Shown piece by piece: positions 34,116 through 42,240 of a stretch of DNA of 64,000 bases. The stretch is from Streptosporangium canum (lineage in GTDB: Bacteria; Actinomycetota; Actinomycetes; Streptosporangiales; Streptosporangiaceae), in the NCBI RefSeq assembly GCF_900113865.1, contig NZ_FOQY01000002.1, positions 372,001 through 436,000 on the forward strand, in the 5' to 3' direction. How positions within the stretch are numbered: the stretch's first letter is position 1; each line of letters begins with the position of its first letter. Made by a program: the position numbers and the translations under genes. The notes beneath the pieces are model-generated. The model searched no databases, was not told where the DNA came from, and saw only the letters and a list, made by a program, of their open reading frames with translations.

Positions 34116-34294
34116 AAGCCGCCACTGCCGCCCGCGAAAAGGCGTGTTGCGCGTTCTTCGCCTTCCGCATCACCAGCGACGGCGAGCAGGTGATCTGGGA
34201 CTGCGCCGTCAGCGACAACGACGCCGCACGCGCCCTGCTGGAGGTGTCGATGGCCATGCCCGCCCCGAGCCGCCGTCCGTCGATCCGGCCGTGA
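34116..34294 (+). pseudogene. Small coding relic
   Basis: The plus strand reads AATAAREKACCAFFAFRITS then DGEQVIWDCAVSDNDAARAL LEV as a well-biased frame without a start. It resembles the C-terminal AEACCxFxxFxL block of small actinobacterial proteins of unknown role. The N-terminus is missing. Nothing else is seen between the propeller and LysR genes. Confidence 0.3.
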
Positions 34295-34315
34295 TGGTCG
34301 CAGACGCGGCGGCGT

Positions 34316-35251
34316 TCAGCGCCGAATCGCCCAGCCAGGCACCCAGGTCCCGGCGGCGTCGTGGCCGGCCGCTGCGGCGGCGAGGTGGGCGCGGAGGGCG
34401 GCCAGCCCTGGGTGGGGGTTGTCGCGGTGCCACAGGAGCGAGTGCGGGTAGACGGGCATCGGGTCGGTCACCGGGATGCGGCGCAGGCCGTGGTCGGCGG
34501 GCCAGACCAGGCGGGTCTGCTCGCCCATGAAAGTGGCCAGGGCCGGGGTGTCGGCGATGGTGTCGAGGAGCGCGTCGGAGCCGAAGTTGGGGCCCGTCGC
34601 CTCGATGGTGAGGTCGAACTCGGCGACGAGATCGTCGTAGTAGGCGGCCCACTCGGTACCGGGGACGATGCCGGGCATCCAGATCCGGTGCCCGGCGAGC
34701 TGAGCGACGGTCACCGACCGGGCGCCCGCCAGCGCGTGGGCGGGTCCGGTGAGGAGCTGGAGCGTCTCGTCGAGCACCCAGACGGACTCGATGTCCTCGG
34801 GAAGGGGGCGGCCGGGTACGGCTACGGCGCGGAAGGACGCGTCGATCGCACCGGATCGAATGGCGGCGACGGCCGTCTCGACATCGAACAGCATCACCAC
34901 GTCGAGCTCGATCTCGGGGTGCGCACGGTGGAAGCCGCGCATCAGGCCCGAGGCAGCGCTGCGTGAGGCGATCACGTCGACGCGCAGCGGACGGCTGCCG
35001 GGGAGCACGGAGGCGACCGCGCGCTCGGCGACGCGCAGCAGCTCGCGCGCGTGGGGCAGGAACGCCTGCCCGTCGATGGTGAGCCGGGCCCCGCGCGCGG
35101 TGCGGGTGAACAGCCGCACGGCGAGGTTCTTCTCCAGCCCGGCGATGCGCTTGGAGACGGCCTGCTGGGTGATCGACAGATCTGCGGCGGCCTCCTGGAA
35201 CTGGCCGGTGTCCACGACGACGACGAACGTGCGCACAGCATCGAGATCCAC
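34316..35251 (-). CDS. LysR-family transcriptional regulator
   Basis: A 311-residue regulator: the winged helix MDLDAVRTFVVVVDTGQFQE, AADLSITQQAVSKRIAGLEK (residues 1-60), linker, and a periplasmic-binding-protein-like effector domain (RPLRVDVIASRSAASGLMRG, AIRSGAIDASFRAV, FGSDALLDTIADTPALATF). It is divergent from an MFS gene that forms an operon with an isochorismatase-like gene, the usual arrangement for its targets. A small inverted repeat lies 19-33 bp upstream of its start. Confidence 0.94.
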   Translation of the reverse strand: MDLDAVRTFVVVVDTGQFQEAAADLSITQQAVSKRIAGLEKNLAVRLFTRTARGARLTIDGQAFLPHARELLRVAERAVASVLPGSRPLRVDVIASRSAASGLMRGFHRAHPEIELDVVMLFDVETAVAAIRSGAIDASFRAVAVPGRPLPEDIESVWVLDETLQLLTGPAHALAGARSVTVAQLAGHRIWMPGIVPGTEWAAYYDDLVAEFDLTIEATGPNFGSDALLDTIADTPALATFMGEQTRLVWPADHGLRRIPVTDPMPVYPHSLLWHRDNPHPGLAALRAHLAAAAAGHDAAGTWVPGWAIRR

Positions 35252-35269
35252 ACCAACCGACCTTAGTGC

Positions 35270-35284
35270 ACAACCTGCAGTTGT
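35270..35284. promoter_or_regulatory. Inverted repeat, candidate LysR binding site
   Basis: ACAAC (35270-35274), CTGCA, GTTGT (35280-35284), between the divergent LysR and MFS genes. The 15-bp size fits a LysR-type box. Confidence 0.4.
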
Positions 35285-35368
35285 TTATCTTCGGTCAGCC
35301 GGTTGTTTGACGAGCTCACTGGCTGCGCGTTTTGATCTCCCGAGTCAACGGATGGTTGTTTCCTGGAG

Positions 35369-36637
35369 ATGGCGGGGTGCGCGTTGGGAAGGTCGTTGGG
35401 GCGGCGGTTCAGGTGGTTCTGGGCCGCATATACGGTCAGCGCGTTCGGCACATGGCTCGCGTTCGACGCGTTCGCCCTGATCGCGATCCTCGCTCTGGAC
35501 GCAGGCCCTGCCGAGGTGTCGGTTCTGGCCGCCGCGGGGCTCGCGGTCGGGGCGGTGGTCGCGGTGCCGCTCGGGCCATGGGTGGAGTTCCGGCGCAAAC
35601 GGCCGGTGATGATCGCGATGGACCTGATCCGGTTCGCGGCGTTGATGAGCGTTCCCGCCGCCTACGTGCTCGGCGGGCTGAGCTTCGCGCAGCTCCTGGT
35701 CGTGGCGGTCGTCGTCGGCGCGGCCGACATCGCCTTCACCGCTGCGAGCGGAGCATGTCTGAAGGCGCTCGTCGGGCCCGAGGACCTGCTCGTCGCGAAC
35801 GGGCGGTTCGAGGCCACGACCTGGACCGCCACCGCGCTCGGGCCGCCGCTCGGTACCGCCGCGATCGGGCTGGTGGGCCCGGTGACAAGCGTGGCGGCCA
35901 ACGCGGTCAGCTTCCTCCTGTCGGCCGCGGGGATCCGCGCCATCGGCGGGCGGGAGCCACATCCCGCGCCAACCGCCGCACCGCCCCGGCCCGGAGCCGG
36001 CGGCCTGCTGGAGGGCTGGCGGTACATCCTCGCCAGCCCGGCGCTGCGCCCGTTGTTCTTCAACACTGTCCTGGTCAGCGGCCTGATCATGGCAACCTCG
36101 CCGTTGCTCGCCGTCCTCATGCTCGGCGAGCTCGGGTTCGCACCCTGGCAGTACGGCCTCGCCTTCGGCGTCCCCTGCATCGGCGGCCTCATCGGCTCGC
36201 GACTGGCCCGCCCGCTCCTGGCACGGTTCGGACAGCACAAGGTCATGCTCACCGCCGGGACGTTGCGCGCGTGCTGGCCCCTTGGATTGGCCTTCATCGG
36301 CCCCGGCCCCACCGGACTCCTCCTCGTCATCGCCGTCGAACTCGGGCTGATCACCTGCATGGGTGTGTTCAACCCGGTATTCGCCACCTACCGGCTCGAA
36401 CAGCTCCCGTCGGACCGGGTCGCCCGCACGCTGTCCGCCTGGTCGATCACCAGTAAAGCCACCATCGCGGCCATGACCGGCGTGTGGGGCCTGCTGGCCG
36501 GTCTCACCAGTCCCCGCACCGCGATCGCGATCGCCGGTCTCCTCCTCCTGTCGACCTCGCTCCTCCTCCCCCGACACGACCGCACGCCCCAACTCAAGAA
36601 CGCAGACCAGGCACCGGAAAGGCAACCACTCGCATGA
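35369..36637 (+). CDS. MFS transporter
   Basis: A 422-residue protein with about twelve transmembrane helices; the N-terminal half has WFWAAYTVSAFGTWLAFDAF and the loop LGPWVEFRRKRPVMIAMDLI (motif A-like), typical of the MFS_3/enterobactin-exporter-like group that includes macrolide efflux proteins. It is divergent from the LysR gene and its stop overlaps the ATG of the isochorismatase-like gene (ATGA), so the two are coupled. It probably exports or imports the small molecule sensed by the LysR protein. Confidence 0.9.
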   Translation: MAGCALGRSLGRRFRWFWAAYTVSAFGTWLAFDAFALIAILALDAGPAEVSVLAAAGLAVGAVVAVPLGPWVEFRRKRPVMIAMDLIRFAALMSVPAAYVLGGLSFAQLLVVAVVVGAADIAFTAASGACLKALVGPEDLLVANGRFEATTWTATALGPPLGTAAIGLVGPVTSVAANAVSFLLSAAGIRAIGGREPHPAPTAAPPRPGAGGLLEGWRYILASPALRPLFFNTVLVSGLIMATSPLLAVLMLGELGFAPWQYGLAFGVPCIGGLIGSRLARPLLARFGQHKVMLTAGTLRACWPLGLAFIGPGPTGLLLVIAVELGLITCMGVFNPVFATYRLEQLPSDRVARTLSAWSITSKATIAAMTGVWGLLAGLTSPRTAIAIAGLLLLSTSLLLPRHDRTPQLKNADQAPERQPLA

Positions 36638-37230
36638 GCACCGCCCCCGCGCTCGACCCCGCACACACCGCCCTGCTCGTCATGGACTATCAGCCCGCGA
36701 TCCTCGCGCTGCTCCCCGAAAGCGACAGTGAAGCCCTGCTGGGACGCATGGAAAAGGTAATCGCCGACGTTCGCGGCAGGGGCGGCACCGTCGCCTATGT
36801 CCGGGTCGGCTTCACCGAGGCCGACTGGGCCGCGATCCCGCCCACCAACAGGTCTTTCGCGCCGATCGCCCAGCACCGTCTCATGCACCACGCAGACCTT
36901 GACACCGCCATCCACGGACGTCTCGCTCCTCAGGACGGAGACATCATCGTGCGTAAGATCCGGTACGGAGGCCTGTCCACCACCGACCTCGATCAGCGGC
37001 TGCGCGAACACGGCATCACCACTCTGATCATCGCGGGCATCAGTACCAGCGGCGTCGTCCTGTCCACCGTCCTCGACGCGGCCGACCGCGACTACCGGCT
37101 CTACGTCCTGGCCGACGGCGTCGCCGACCCTGACCCCGAAGCGCACGACATCCTGCTCCGTCAGGTCTTTCCCTCACGGGCCCACGTCCTCGAAACCGCC
37201 GAGGTGCACACCCTCCTGCGGGCTGACTGA
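36634..37230 (+). CDS. Isochorismatase-like hydrolase lacking the catalytic cysteine
   Basis: A 198-residue protein of the cysteine-hydrolase fold. Asp18 (LLVMDYQP) and Lys108 (VRKIRYG) of the usual Asp-Lys-Cys triad are present, and the cis-peptide strand reads IIAGISTSGVVLST, but the residue that is Cys in nicotinamidases and N-carbamoylsarcosine amidases is Val141. PhzD-type isochorismatases also lack the cysteine and act on vinyl ethers, so the protein may be an active hydrolase of that kind. ATG 36634 overlaps the MFS stop. Controlled with it by the LysR protein. Confidence 0.88.
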   Translation: MSTAPALDPAHTALLVMDYQPAILALLPESDSEALLGRMEKVIADVRGRGGTVAYVRVGFTEADWAAIPPTNRSFAPIAQHRLMHHADLDTAIHGRLAPQDGDIIVRKIRYGGLSTTDLDQRLREHGITTLIIAGISTSGVVLSTVLDAADRDYRLYVLADGVADPDPEAHDILLRQVFPSRAHVLETAEVHTLLRAD

Positions 37231-37267
37231 CGCCGGCCGCGCCCGCCCGCCCAGCGTGGAGGCCGGC

Positions 37268-37663
37268 TCAGCGTAGCTCGCCCGTGATGATCCACAGGTG
37301 GCCGAACGGGTCACGGATGCGGCCCGAGCGCTTGCCGTAGGGCCGGTTCTCGATCGGCACAACCACCTCGGCGCCGTGGGCGATCATGCGTTCGCCGACC
37401 GCGTCCGGATCGTTGACCTCGACCTCGAGGAGGACCGCGGACCCGCCGAGATCATCGGGTGACAGCCACCCCCACGATGAGACGGCCGGCGAGACCCGGA
37501 AGGACGACCCGCCGACACGGTGATCAACGACGCTGGGCCGGCCATCGTCGCTCCGGGGAGCGCTGAACACCTGCTCAGCGCCAAGGGCGACCTGGTAGAA
37601 CGCCGACGCGCGGTCCGGGTCGGGCACGATGAGACGGGGAGAAAGTTGAATATCAGGCGTCAT
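37268..37663 (-). CDS. VOC/PhnB-like protein
   Basis: A 131-residue single-domain VOC protein: RLIVPDPDRASAFYQVALGA, SSFRVSPAVSSWGW, AVLLEVEVNDPDAVGERMIA and a final GRIRDPFGHLWIITGELR. This is the PhnB-like subgroup in which metal ligands are often incomplete. ATG 37663 has no strong Shine-Dalgarno, so the start is uncertain. The gene lies downstream of the AraC gene on the same strand. Confidence 0.85.
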   Translation of the reverse strand: MTPDIQLSPRLIVPDPDRASAFYQVALGAEQVFSAPRSDDGRPSVVDHRVGGSSFRVSPAVSSWGWLSPDDLGGSAVLLEVEVNDPDAVGERMIAHGAEVVVPIENRPYGKRSGRIRDPFGHLWIITGELR

Positions 37664-37772
37664 GAACCCATCGTCGGGCCGGACGGAGGCAGGGGTCTTG
37701 AAGATTTGGGAACGCCCCATGCGTCCGCCGTCATCTGGACGCACCCCCATGGCCCGGTGGCCTGTCGCGGGC

Positions 37773-38573
37773 TCATGGACCCTGCGCGGCCAGGCCTTCG
37801 GCGCGTAGCCACCGGGTCGGCGTGCACCCGGCCATGGCCCGCCATTCCCGGGTGAGGTGCGCCTGGTCGGCGAATCCCGACGCCGCGGCCACTGCCGCCA
37901 GGCTGACCGTCCCGGCACGGGCGGCGGCCACGAGCCCGCCACGTGCGGCCTCGAACCGAAGGAGCCGCTGGTACTCCTTCGGTGTCACCCCCAACCCGGT
38001 GCGAACCGTACCGCTCACGTGACGCCGGGAGCGCCCGAGAAGCCGCGCCGCCTCCTGCACCCGGGCGGTCCCGGACAGTGCCGCCAGCGTGGCCCGCAGT
38101 TCTCGGCCGGCGGTGTTCTCCTCGTGCCGGGCCCGTCCGGCGATCAGAGTGTTTTCGACGAGGGCTCGGCGTTGCGGCCAGGACCGGCAGGCCGCCAGCC
38201 GCTCCGGCAGGTGCGCCATCGCTGGGGCCACGTCGGCGAGATCGGCGACGTGGCCGGCCAGCGCCGACGCCGGGATCCCCAGCAGCGCGCCGGCACCCAG
38301 CGGGCTGAGTGTCAACCACACGCCGCGTGTGCCGCCCTCCTGCCTCAGCTCGGCTGCGTCCAGGTGAAGTCCGGCGACGACGGCCCGGAACCGTTCCGGC
38401 GAGCCGGGCCGCCCGAGCCACGCGATCTCCAACGAGTCCGCTTCCGGGATCGTGATCGACATCGTGGACGAGGGCAGCCCGCGATGAACGCCGACCGGGC
38501 CCGGGCCGAGATCGTAGGCGCTCAGTGTCGCCACGAACGGCGCCAGAGCCGCGGACCTCTGATGAGCAGGCAC
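37773..38573 (-). CDS. AraC-family transcriptional regulator
   Basis: A 266-residue protein (GTG 38573, with AAGGGG 9 nt upstream; the frame is open to an ATG at 38657). N-terminal DUF6597-like cupin region (SAALAPFVATLSAYDLGPGP, MSITIPEADSLEIA). The C-terminal 90 residues hold two helix-turn-helices: VQEAARLLGRSRRHVSGTVR, GVTPKEYQRLLRFEAAR, LAAVAAASGFADQAHLTREW and the last-helix GCTPTRWLR, the AraC/XylS signature of the actinobacterial type. It may control the VOC gene downstream. Confidence 0.88.
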   Translation of the reverse strand: MPAHQRSAALAPFVATLSAYDLGPGPVGVHRGLPSSTMSITIPEADSLEIAWLGRPGSPERFRAVVAGLHLDAAELRQEGGTRGVWLTLSPLGAGALLGIPASALAGHVADLADVAPAMAHLPERLAACRSWPQRRALVENTLIAGRARHEENTAGRELRATLAALSGTARVQEAARLLGRSRRHVSGTVRTGLGVTPKEYQRLLRFEAARGGLVAAARAGTVSLAAVAAASGFADQAHLTREWRAMAGCTPTRWLRAEGLAAQGP

Positions 38574-39062
38574 GATGGTCACCCCTTCACAGTAGATGCG
38601 ACCTGTCGTCAACGACGCTGCCATGAAGGAGACCCGAGGGTCGTCAGCCCTGCTCAATCCGCCTTTGGCGGGGACGCCGGATCTTTCGCTGCTTCCGAGG
38701 CGTGTCCACTTTCGTGCGATAAGTATTGGTCTGGATCGTGGCGGCGGACGAGAGTCCGAACAGCGCGGGCAGCAGGCGGCCGAGCGACGGCCGGGCGGAG
38801 GTGCGGTGGCCGTCCAGGAAGGCCTCGGTCCCGGCGGGGTCGCGCAGCTTGAGGTCTAGGGCCAAGGTCACCGGGAGATCCTGGGACGACGCCGGTGTCC
38901 GGGCATCCGACCTGAGGCGAGTGCTCGCAACGCACGCCGTGGCTGGGGAGTTTTCCGACTTTTCGGACAGGGTGCCGCGCGCAGGGGTGCGCCGCACGGC
39001 GAGCGGCCTGAGGATTGCACGCCGTTGTTCGCCGCCTACGTCCGGCTGCGGACGATGACCGA
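38574..39062. other. Gap with protease pro-domain relic and a short 3' coding tail
   Basis: Between the AraC start and the MFS stop, the minus strand at 38742-38880 looks like a sedolisin pro-domain piece (listed), and the plus strand at 39020-39113 encodes a short tail FAAYVRLRTMTDYVNTPAGT to a stop, of unknown origin. No intact gene. Confidence 0.35.
38742..38880 (-). pseudogene. Peptidase S53 (sedolisin) pro-domain fragment
   Basis: The minus strand reads LPVTLALDLKLRDPAGTEAF, then LDGHRTSARPSLGRLLPALF GLSS. This fits the pro-kumamolisin activation-domain pattern LxLxLKxRDPAxLEAFLxxxxxPxSPxYxRFLTPxxFxxxFG. No catalytic domain follows. Decayed remnant. Confidence 0.35.
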
Positions 39063-40267
39063 CTACGTCAACACGCCGGCCGGGACCGAGATCGACCGGT
39101 CTCCGGCCGTCTGAGGTTCCCGGCCCAGCCGCCTGACCGGCTTGATCAACAGCAGCGCCGCCACCACGCCGACCGTCACCAGGGCCGACCCCAGCATGAA
39201 GGCGCGCGGTTCGACCAGCGCGGTGACCGGACCGGCCAGCGCCTGCCCGACCGCCATGCCCGCGACCGACCCGGCCACCTGGTAGGCGTTGACCCGGTTC
39301 ACCACGTCCGGCGCGACCTGCGTCTGCACGCTGGTCGACCACATCACCGACCAGAACGCCAACGCGCACCCCCCGAGCAGGTGCCCGGCCATCAGCAGCG
39401 GCAGCGGCAGCCCGAGCGCGACCGTCAGCGGCACCGCCACGTACCCGCTCAGCGCCACCGCCCCGGCCGCCAGCGGCCTGCGCGGCCTGAGCCTGATCGC
39501 CACCAGCCCGCCCAGCACGGTGCCGAGGCCGAGCGCCGCCATCACCCAGCCGTAGTCGGCTCCGATGACCTGCGACGACAGTGGCACGTACGGCCCGACC
39601 ACCAGAACGCCCCAGAACACCCAGACCAGGATGACCGACCACATCCAGCTCCTGGCTTTGAACTCCTCCCAGCCCCTGCGCAGGTCGCTCAGCACGTCGG
39701 AGGGCTCCGGCCTGGGTGCGGCGACCCGGACCAGCAGCAGGCACACCCCGCTGACCAGGAACGTCGCGGCGTCCACCGTGTAGACGACGACCGGCCCGGC
39801 GACGACGATGAGGACTCCGGCCAGTGCGGGACCCGCCAGGTGGGTGACCGCCTCGGCGATCTTCAGCGTCGCGTTGGCCCGCTGCGGATCTTTGGCGACC
39901 AGGGAGACCATGCCGTTGACGCCCGGTTCGAACATCCCGGCCGCCATGCCCGACAAGAACGCCATCACCAGCAACAGGGCGTACGGCGGAGCACCATCCA
40001 GGAAGGCGACAGCCACGACCCCCTGGGTGACGACCCTGATCACGTCCGCGCCGATCATCAAGCGCCGGGCGCCGATCCGGTCGGCGACAACCCCGCCGAA
40101 CAACATGACCAGCACAGCCGACGCGGTCCAGAGCGCGAGCACGTAGCCGACGCCCGCGATCCCATAGACTTTCCCGATCGCCAGCGCCGAGGCGACGGGC
40201 ATCATCGCGTCACCGAGCAGCGAGATCGTGCGGGCCACGAAGTAGAGGGTGAAGCTTCTTGTCCACA
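39063..40267 (-). CDS. MFS transporter
   Basis: A 401-residue protein with about twelve helices. ATG 40267 gives MWTRSFTLYFVARTISLLGD, a classic start of the MFS_3 drug/macrolide efflux group, and helix 2-3 has GGVVADRIGARRLMIGADVI (motif A). Frames continue much further upstream but overlap the divergent regulator gene. It is divergent from a GlxA/FtrA-type regulator with two palindromes between them, so it is probably regulated efflux. Confidence 0.9.
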
Positions 40268-40278
40268 TGAGCCCCAAT

Positions 40279-40294
40279 TCTGGATTTTTCCAGA
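40279..40294. promoter_or_regulatory. Palindrome next to the MFS start
   Basis: TCTGGA, TTTT, TCCAGA: a perfect 6-bp inverted repeat 12 bp upstream of the MFS ATG, in an AT-rich patch. Candidate operator for the adjacent regulator. Confidence 0.4.
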
Positions 40295-40309
40295 TCAGAG
40301 CACTGGTGT

Positions 40310-40328
40310 CCCAAATGACATCATTGGG
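40310..40328. promoter_or_regulatory. Second palindrome before the GlxA-type regulator
   Basis: AATGA (40314-40318) and TCATT (40321-40325) are inverted with a 2-bp spacer, flanked by CCC and GGG that can also pair. It ends 12 bp before the regulator ATG. Confidence 0.4.
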
Positions 40329-40340
40329 TACATTTGCGCC

Positions 40341-41312
40341 ATGCCCCTGGATTGTTCGGAAACACTCCCGACACCCCCCAGCCCGCATCGCGTGGTCGCC
40401 TTGGTCGCCCCGAACCAGGAGCTCTACCCGGTCACCTCCGCCTCGGCCGTCTTCGGCTACCACGGCCCCGACATCCCTCAGCACTACAGCTTCAGCCTGG
40501 GCGCCGAACACCCCGGCTCCCTCCCCACCACCCTCGGCGTCCCCATCCAGGTGGACAGGGGCCTCGAAGCCCTCGACGACGCCGACACCGTGGTCATCGC
40601 GGGCTGGACCCTCGCCCCCTCGCCCGCCGTACTCCACGCGGTGTCCCAAGCCCATGCCCGAGGCGCCCGCATCGTCGCCGTCTGCGCCGGAATCTTCATC
40701 CCCGCCGCCCTTGGCCTCCTGGACGGCCGCCGCGCCTCCGTCCACTGGGAACTCTCCGGCGAACTCGCCGCCCGCCACCCCCGCGTCATCCTCGACGACA
40801 CCGTCATCTACGTCGATCACGGCGACGTCGCCACCGCCGGAGCCTCGGCCGCCACCCCCGACCTCTGCCTTCACCAGGTCCTCCAGGAGTACGGCGCGGC
40901 CCACGCCATGCGCATCGGCCGCCAGCTCGCCGCCGGTCCGCACCGCGAGGGCTGCCAGCGCCAGTACCCTCCCCTGCCCACCACCGGCCCCATGCCGGAC
41001 TCCCTGGCCCCCCTGCTCGAATGGCTCCTCTCACGCCTGCCCGACCAGATCACCGTCGAGGACATGGCCGCCTACTCGCGCGTCTCCCCTCGCACCCTCA
41101 CCCGCCAGTTCGCCGACCAGCTCGGCGTCCCACCCGCCCGCTGGCTGCTGGAGCGCCGCCTGGCCGCCACCCGCGCCCTGCTGGAGGAGACCGACCTGCC
41201 CGTCGAGACCATCGCCACCCGCGTCGGCCTCTCCTCGGCGGTCAACCTCCGCCGCCGCTTCCACACCGCCCTGCGCACCACCCCGGCCGCCTACCGCCGC
41301 TCCTTCCGCTGA
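40341..41312 (+). CDS. GlxA/FtrA-type regulator (DJ-1/PfpI domain + AraC DNA-binding domain)
   Basis: A 323-residue protein. Residues about 18-180 form a DJ-1/PfpI-like domain (VVALVAPNQELYPVTSASAV; nucleophile-elbow region RIVAVCAGIFIPAALGLLDG with Cys at the usual place; ASVHWELSGELAARHP). Residues about 215-320 are the AraC-type DNA-binding domain (ITVEDMAAYSRVSPRTLTRQ, GVPPARWLLERRLAATRALL, RVGLSSAVNLRRRFHTALRT TPAAYRR). Such proteins activate catabolic or efflux genes. Divergent from the MFS gene. Confidence 0.93.
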   Translation: MPLDCSETLPTPPSPHRVVALVAPNQELYPVTSASAVFGYHGPDIPQHYSFSLGAEHPGSLPTTLGVPIQVDRGLEALDDADTVVIAGWTLAPSPAVLHAVSQAHARGARIVAVCAGIFIPAALGLLDGRRASVHWELSGELAARHPRVILDDTVIYVDHGDVATAGASAATPDLCLHQVLQEYGAAHAMRIGRQLAAGPHREGCQRQYPPLPTTGPMPDSLAPLLEWLLSRLPDQITVEDMAAYSRVSPRTLTRQFADQLGVPPARWLLERRLAATRALLEETDLPVETIATRVGLSSAVNLRRRFHTALRTTPAAYRRSFR

Positions 41313-41321
41313 AGGTTCCAG

Positions 41322-41540
41322 GCGGTTCCGCCGTCCCGCCCGCCGACGCCCGGAGGCTGATCGCGGGGGCCGCCACGGCGCTCGGGCACGAGCCGGACGA
41401 AGGGGCGCGGTTCCGGGCCGGCGTGTTCGACCCGGTCGCCAACCGGGGAGTCGAGCTGCGCGGCACCCTGGACCGGCCCGACCATCCCCAGCCGGTGCCC
41501 ATCGTGCGGTTCGCGGCTGCCCCGGTCTTACGCGGCTCAC
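41322..41540 (+). pseudogene. Unassigned coding relic
   Basis: A plus-strand stretch with strong codon bias encodes DARRLIAGAATALGHEPDEG, ARFRAGVFDPVANRGVELRG and VPIVRFAAAP with no start of its own; it follows the GlxA-type stop in another frame. I do not recognise the family. It looks like the tail of a lost gene. Confidence 0.3.
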
Positions 41541-41577
41541 CCGGGCGGGAGACGGCCCGTTTCCCGCCCCGTCACGC

Positions 41578-42042
41578 TCAGACGGTCAGCGGACCGGAGG
41601 CGGCCGGCAGGTTGTTCAGGGCCTTGACCAGCGGTGCGAGCTCCGGGGTCTGCTCCGCCTCGCCCAGCGCCCTGGCCAGGACCTCGTCGTGGGTCGGCCG
41701 GGCCTGCGTCAGCAGCGCCCACCCCTGCCCGGTGAGCTCGGTGTAGATGCCGCGCCGGTCGTCCTGGCACAGGATGCGGGTCAGCAGCCCGCGGTCTTCG
41801 AGCCGGTTGACCAGCCGGGTGGTGGCGCTGCCGGACAGCGCCGCGGCACGGGCCAGCTGCTGCATGCGCATGTGCCAGCCGTCCTGGCGCGACAATGCGT
41901 CCAGGACGGTGTATTCGACCACCGACAGCTCGTGGCCCGCCTGCAGCGCCCGCTCCATCGCGGCGTCGATCAGCCCGTGTAGCGCGGCCAGCGTCCGCCA
42001 GCCCTGTGTGCGGATCTGCACCGCGTCGTCTCCGATTGCCAC
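41578..42042 (-). CDS. MarR-family transcriptional regulator
   Basis: A 154-residue winged-helix protein: a dimerisation helix (GWRTLAALHGLIDAAMERAL), then LSVVEYTVLDALSRQDGWHM, RMQQLARAAALSGSATTRLV, NRLEDRGLLTRILCQDDRRG, the usual MarR core with the DxR wing, and a C-terminal helix pair. GTG 42042 is preferred because AAGGAGG lies 5 nt upstream; an ATG at 42105 exists without such a site. An AT-rich promoter patch (around 42110-42140) precedes it. Its target may be the KAS gene upstream or genes elsewhere. Confidence 0.92.
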   Translation of the reverse strand: MAIGDDAVQIRTQGWRTLAALHGLIDAAMERALQAGHELSVVEYTVLDALSRQDGWHMRMQQLARAAALSGSATTRLVNRLEDRGLLTRILCQDDRRGIYTELTGQGWALLTQARPTHDEVLARALGEAEQTPELAPLVKALNNLPAASGPLTV

Positions 42043-42240
42043 GGCCGCCTCCTTTTCGTGTCCTCCCCCGTCCAGGCGGGCAGTCCTCGCGGCCCAGCCT
42101 ACCAATGGTTCGAAATAAAACGCGCGTGCAAGTATATTTTCCGCGCGGGTGCCCGGCGGGCCCGCCCCTCGCGCGGTGGCGCGGCACGCCGGCGGTATCC
42201 GCGCGAGGTCACCGGGATCGGCCGGCGCCCGCGGACCGGT

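Noticed and set aside
39063-40943. Long minus-strand frame extending the MFS gene upstream to 40943
   Set aside because: The extra 225 residues are antisense to the GlxA-type regulator; the MFS family start and promoter palindromes are at 40267.
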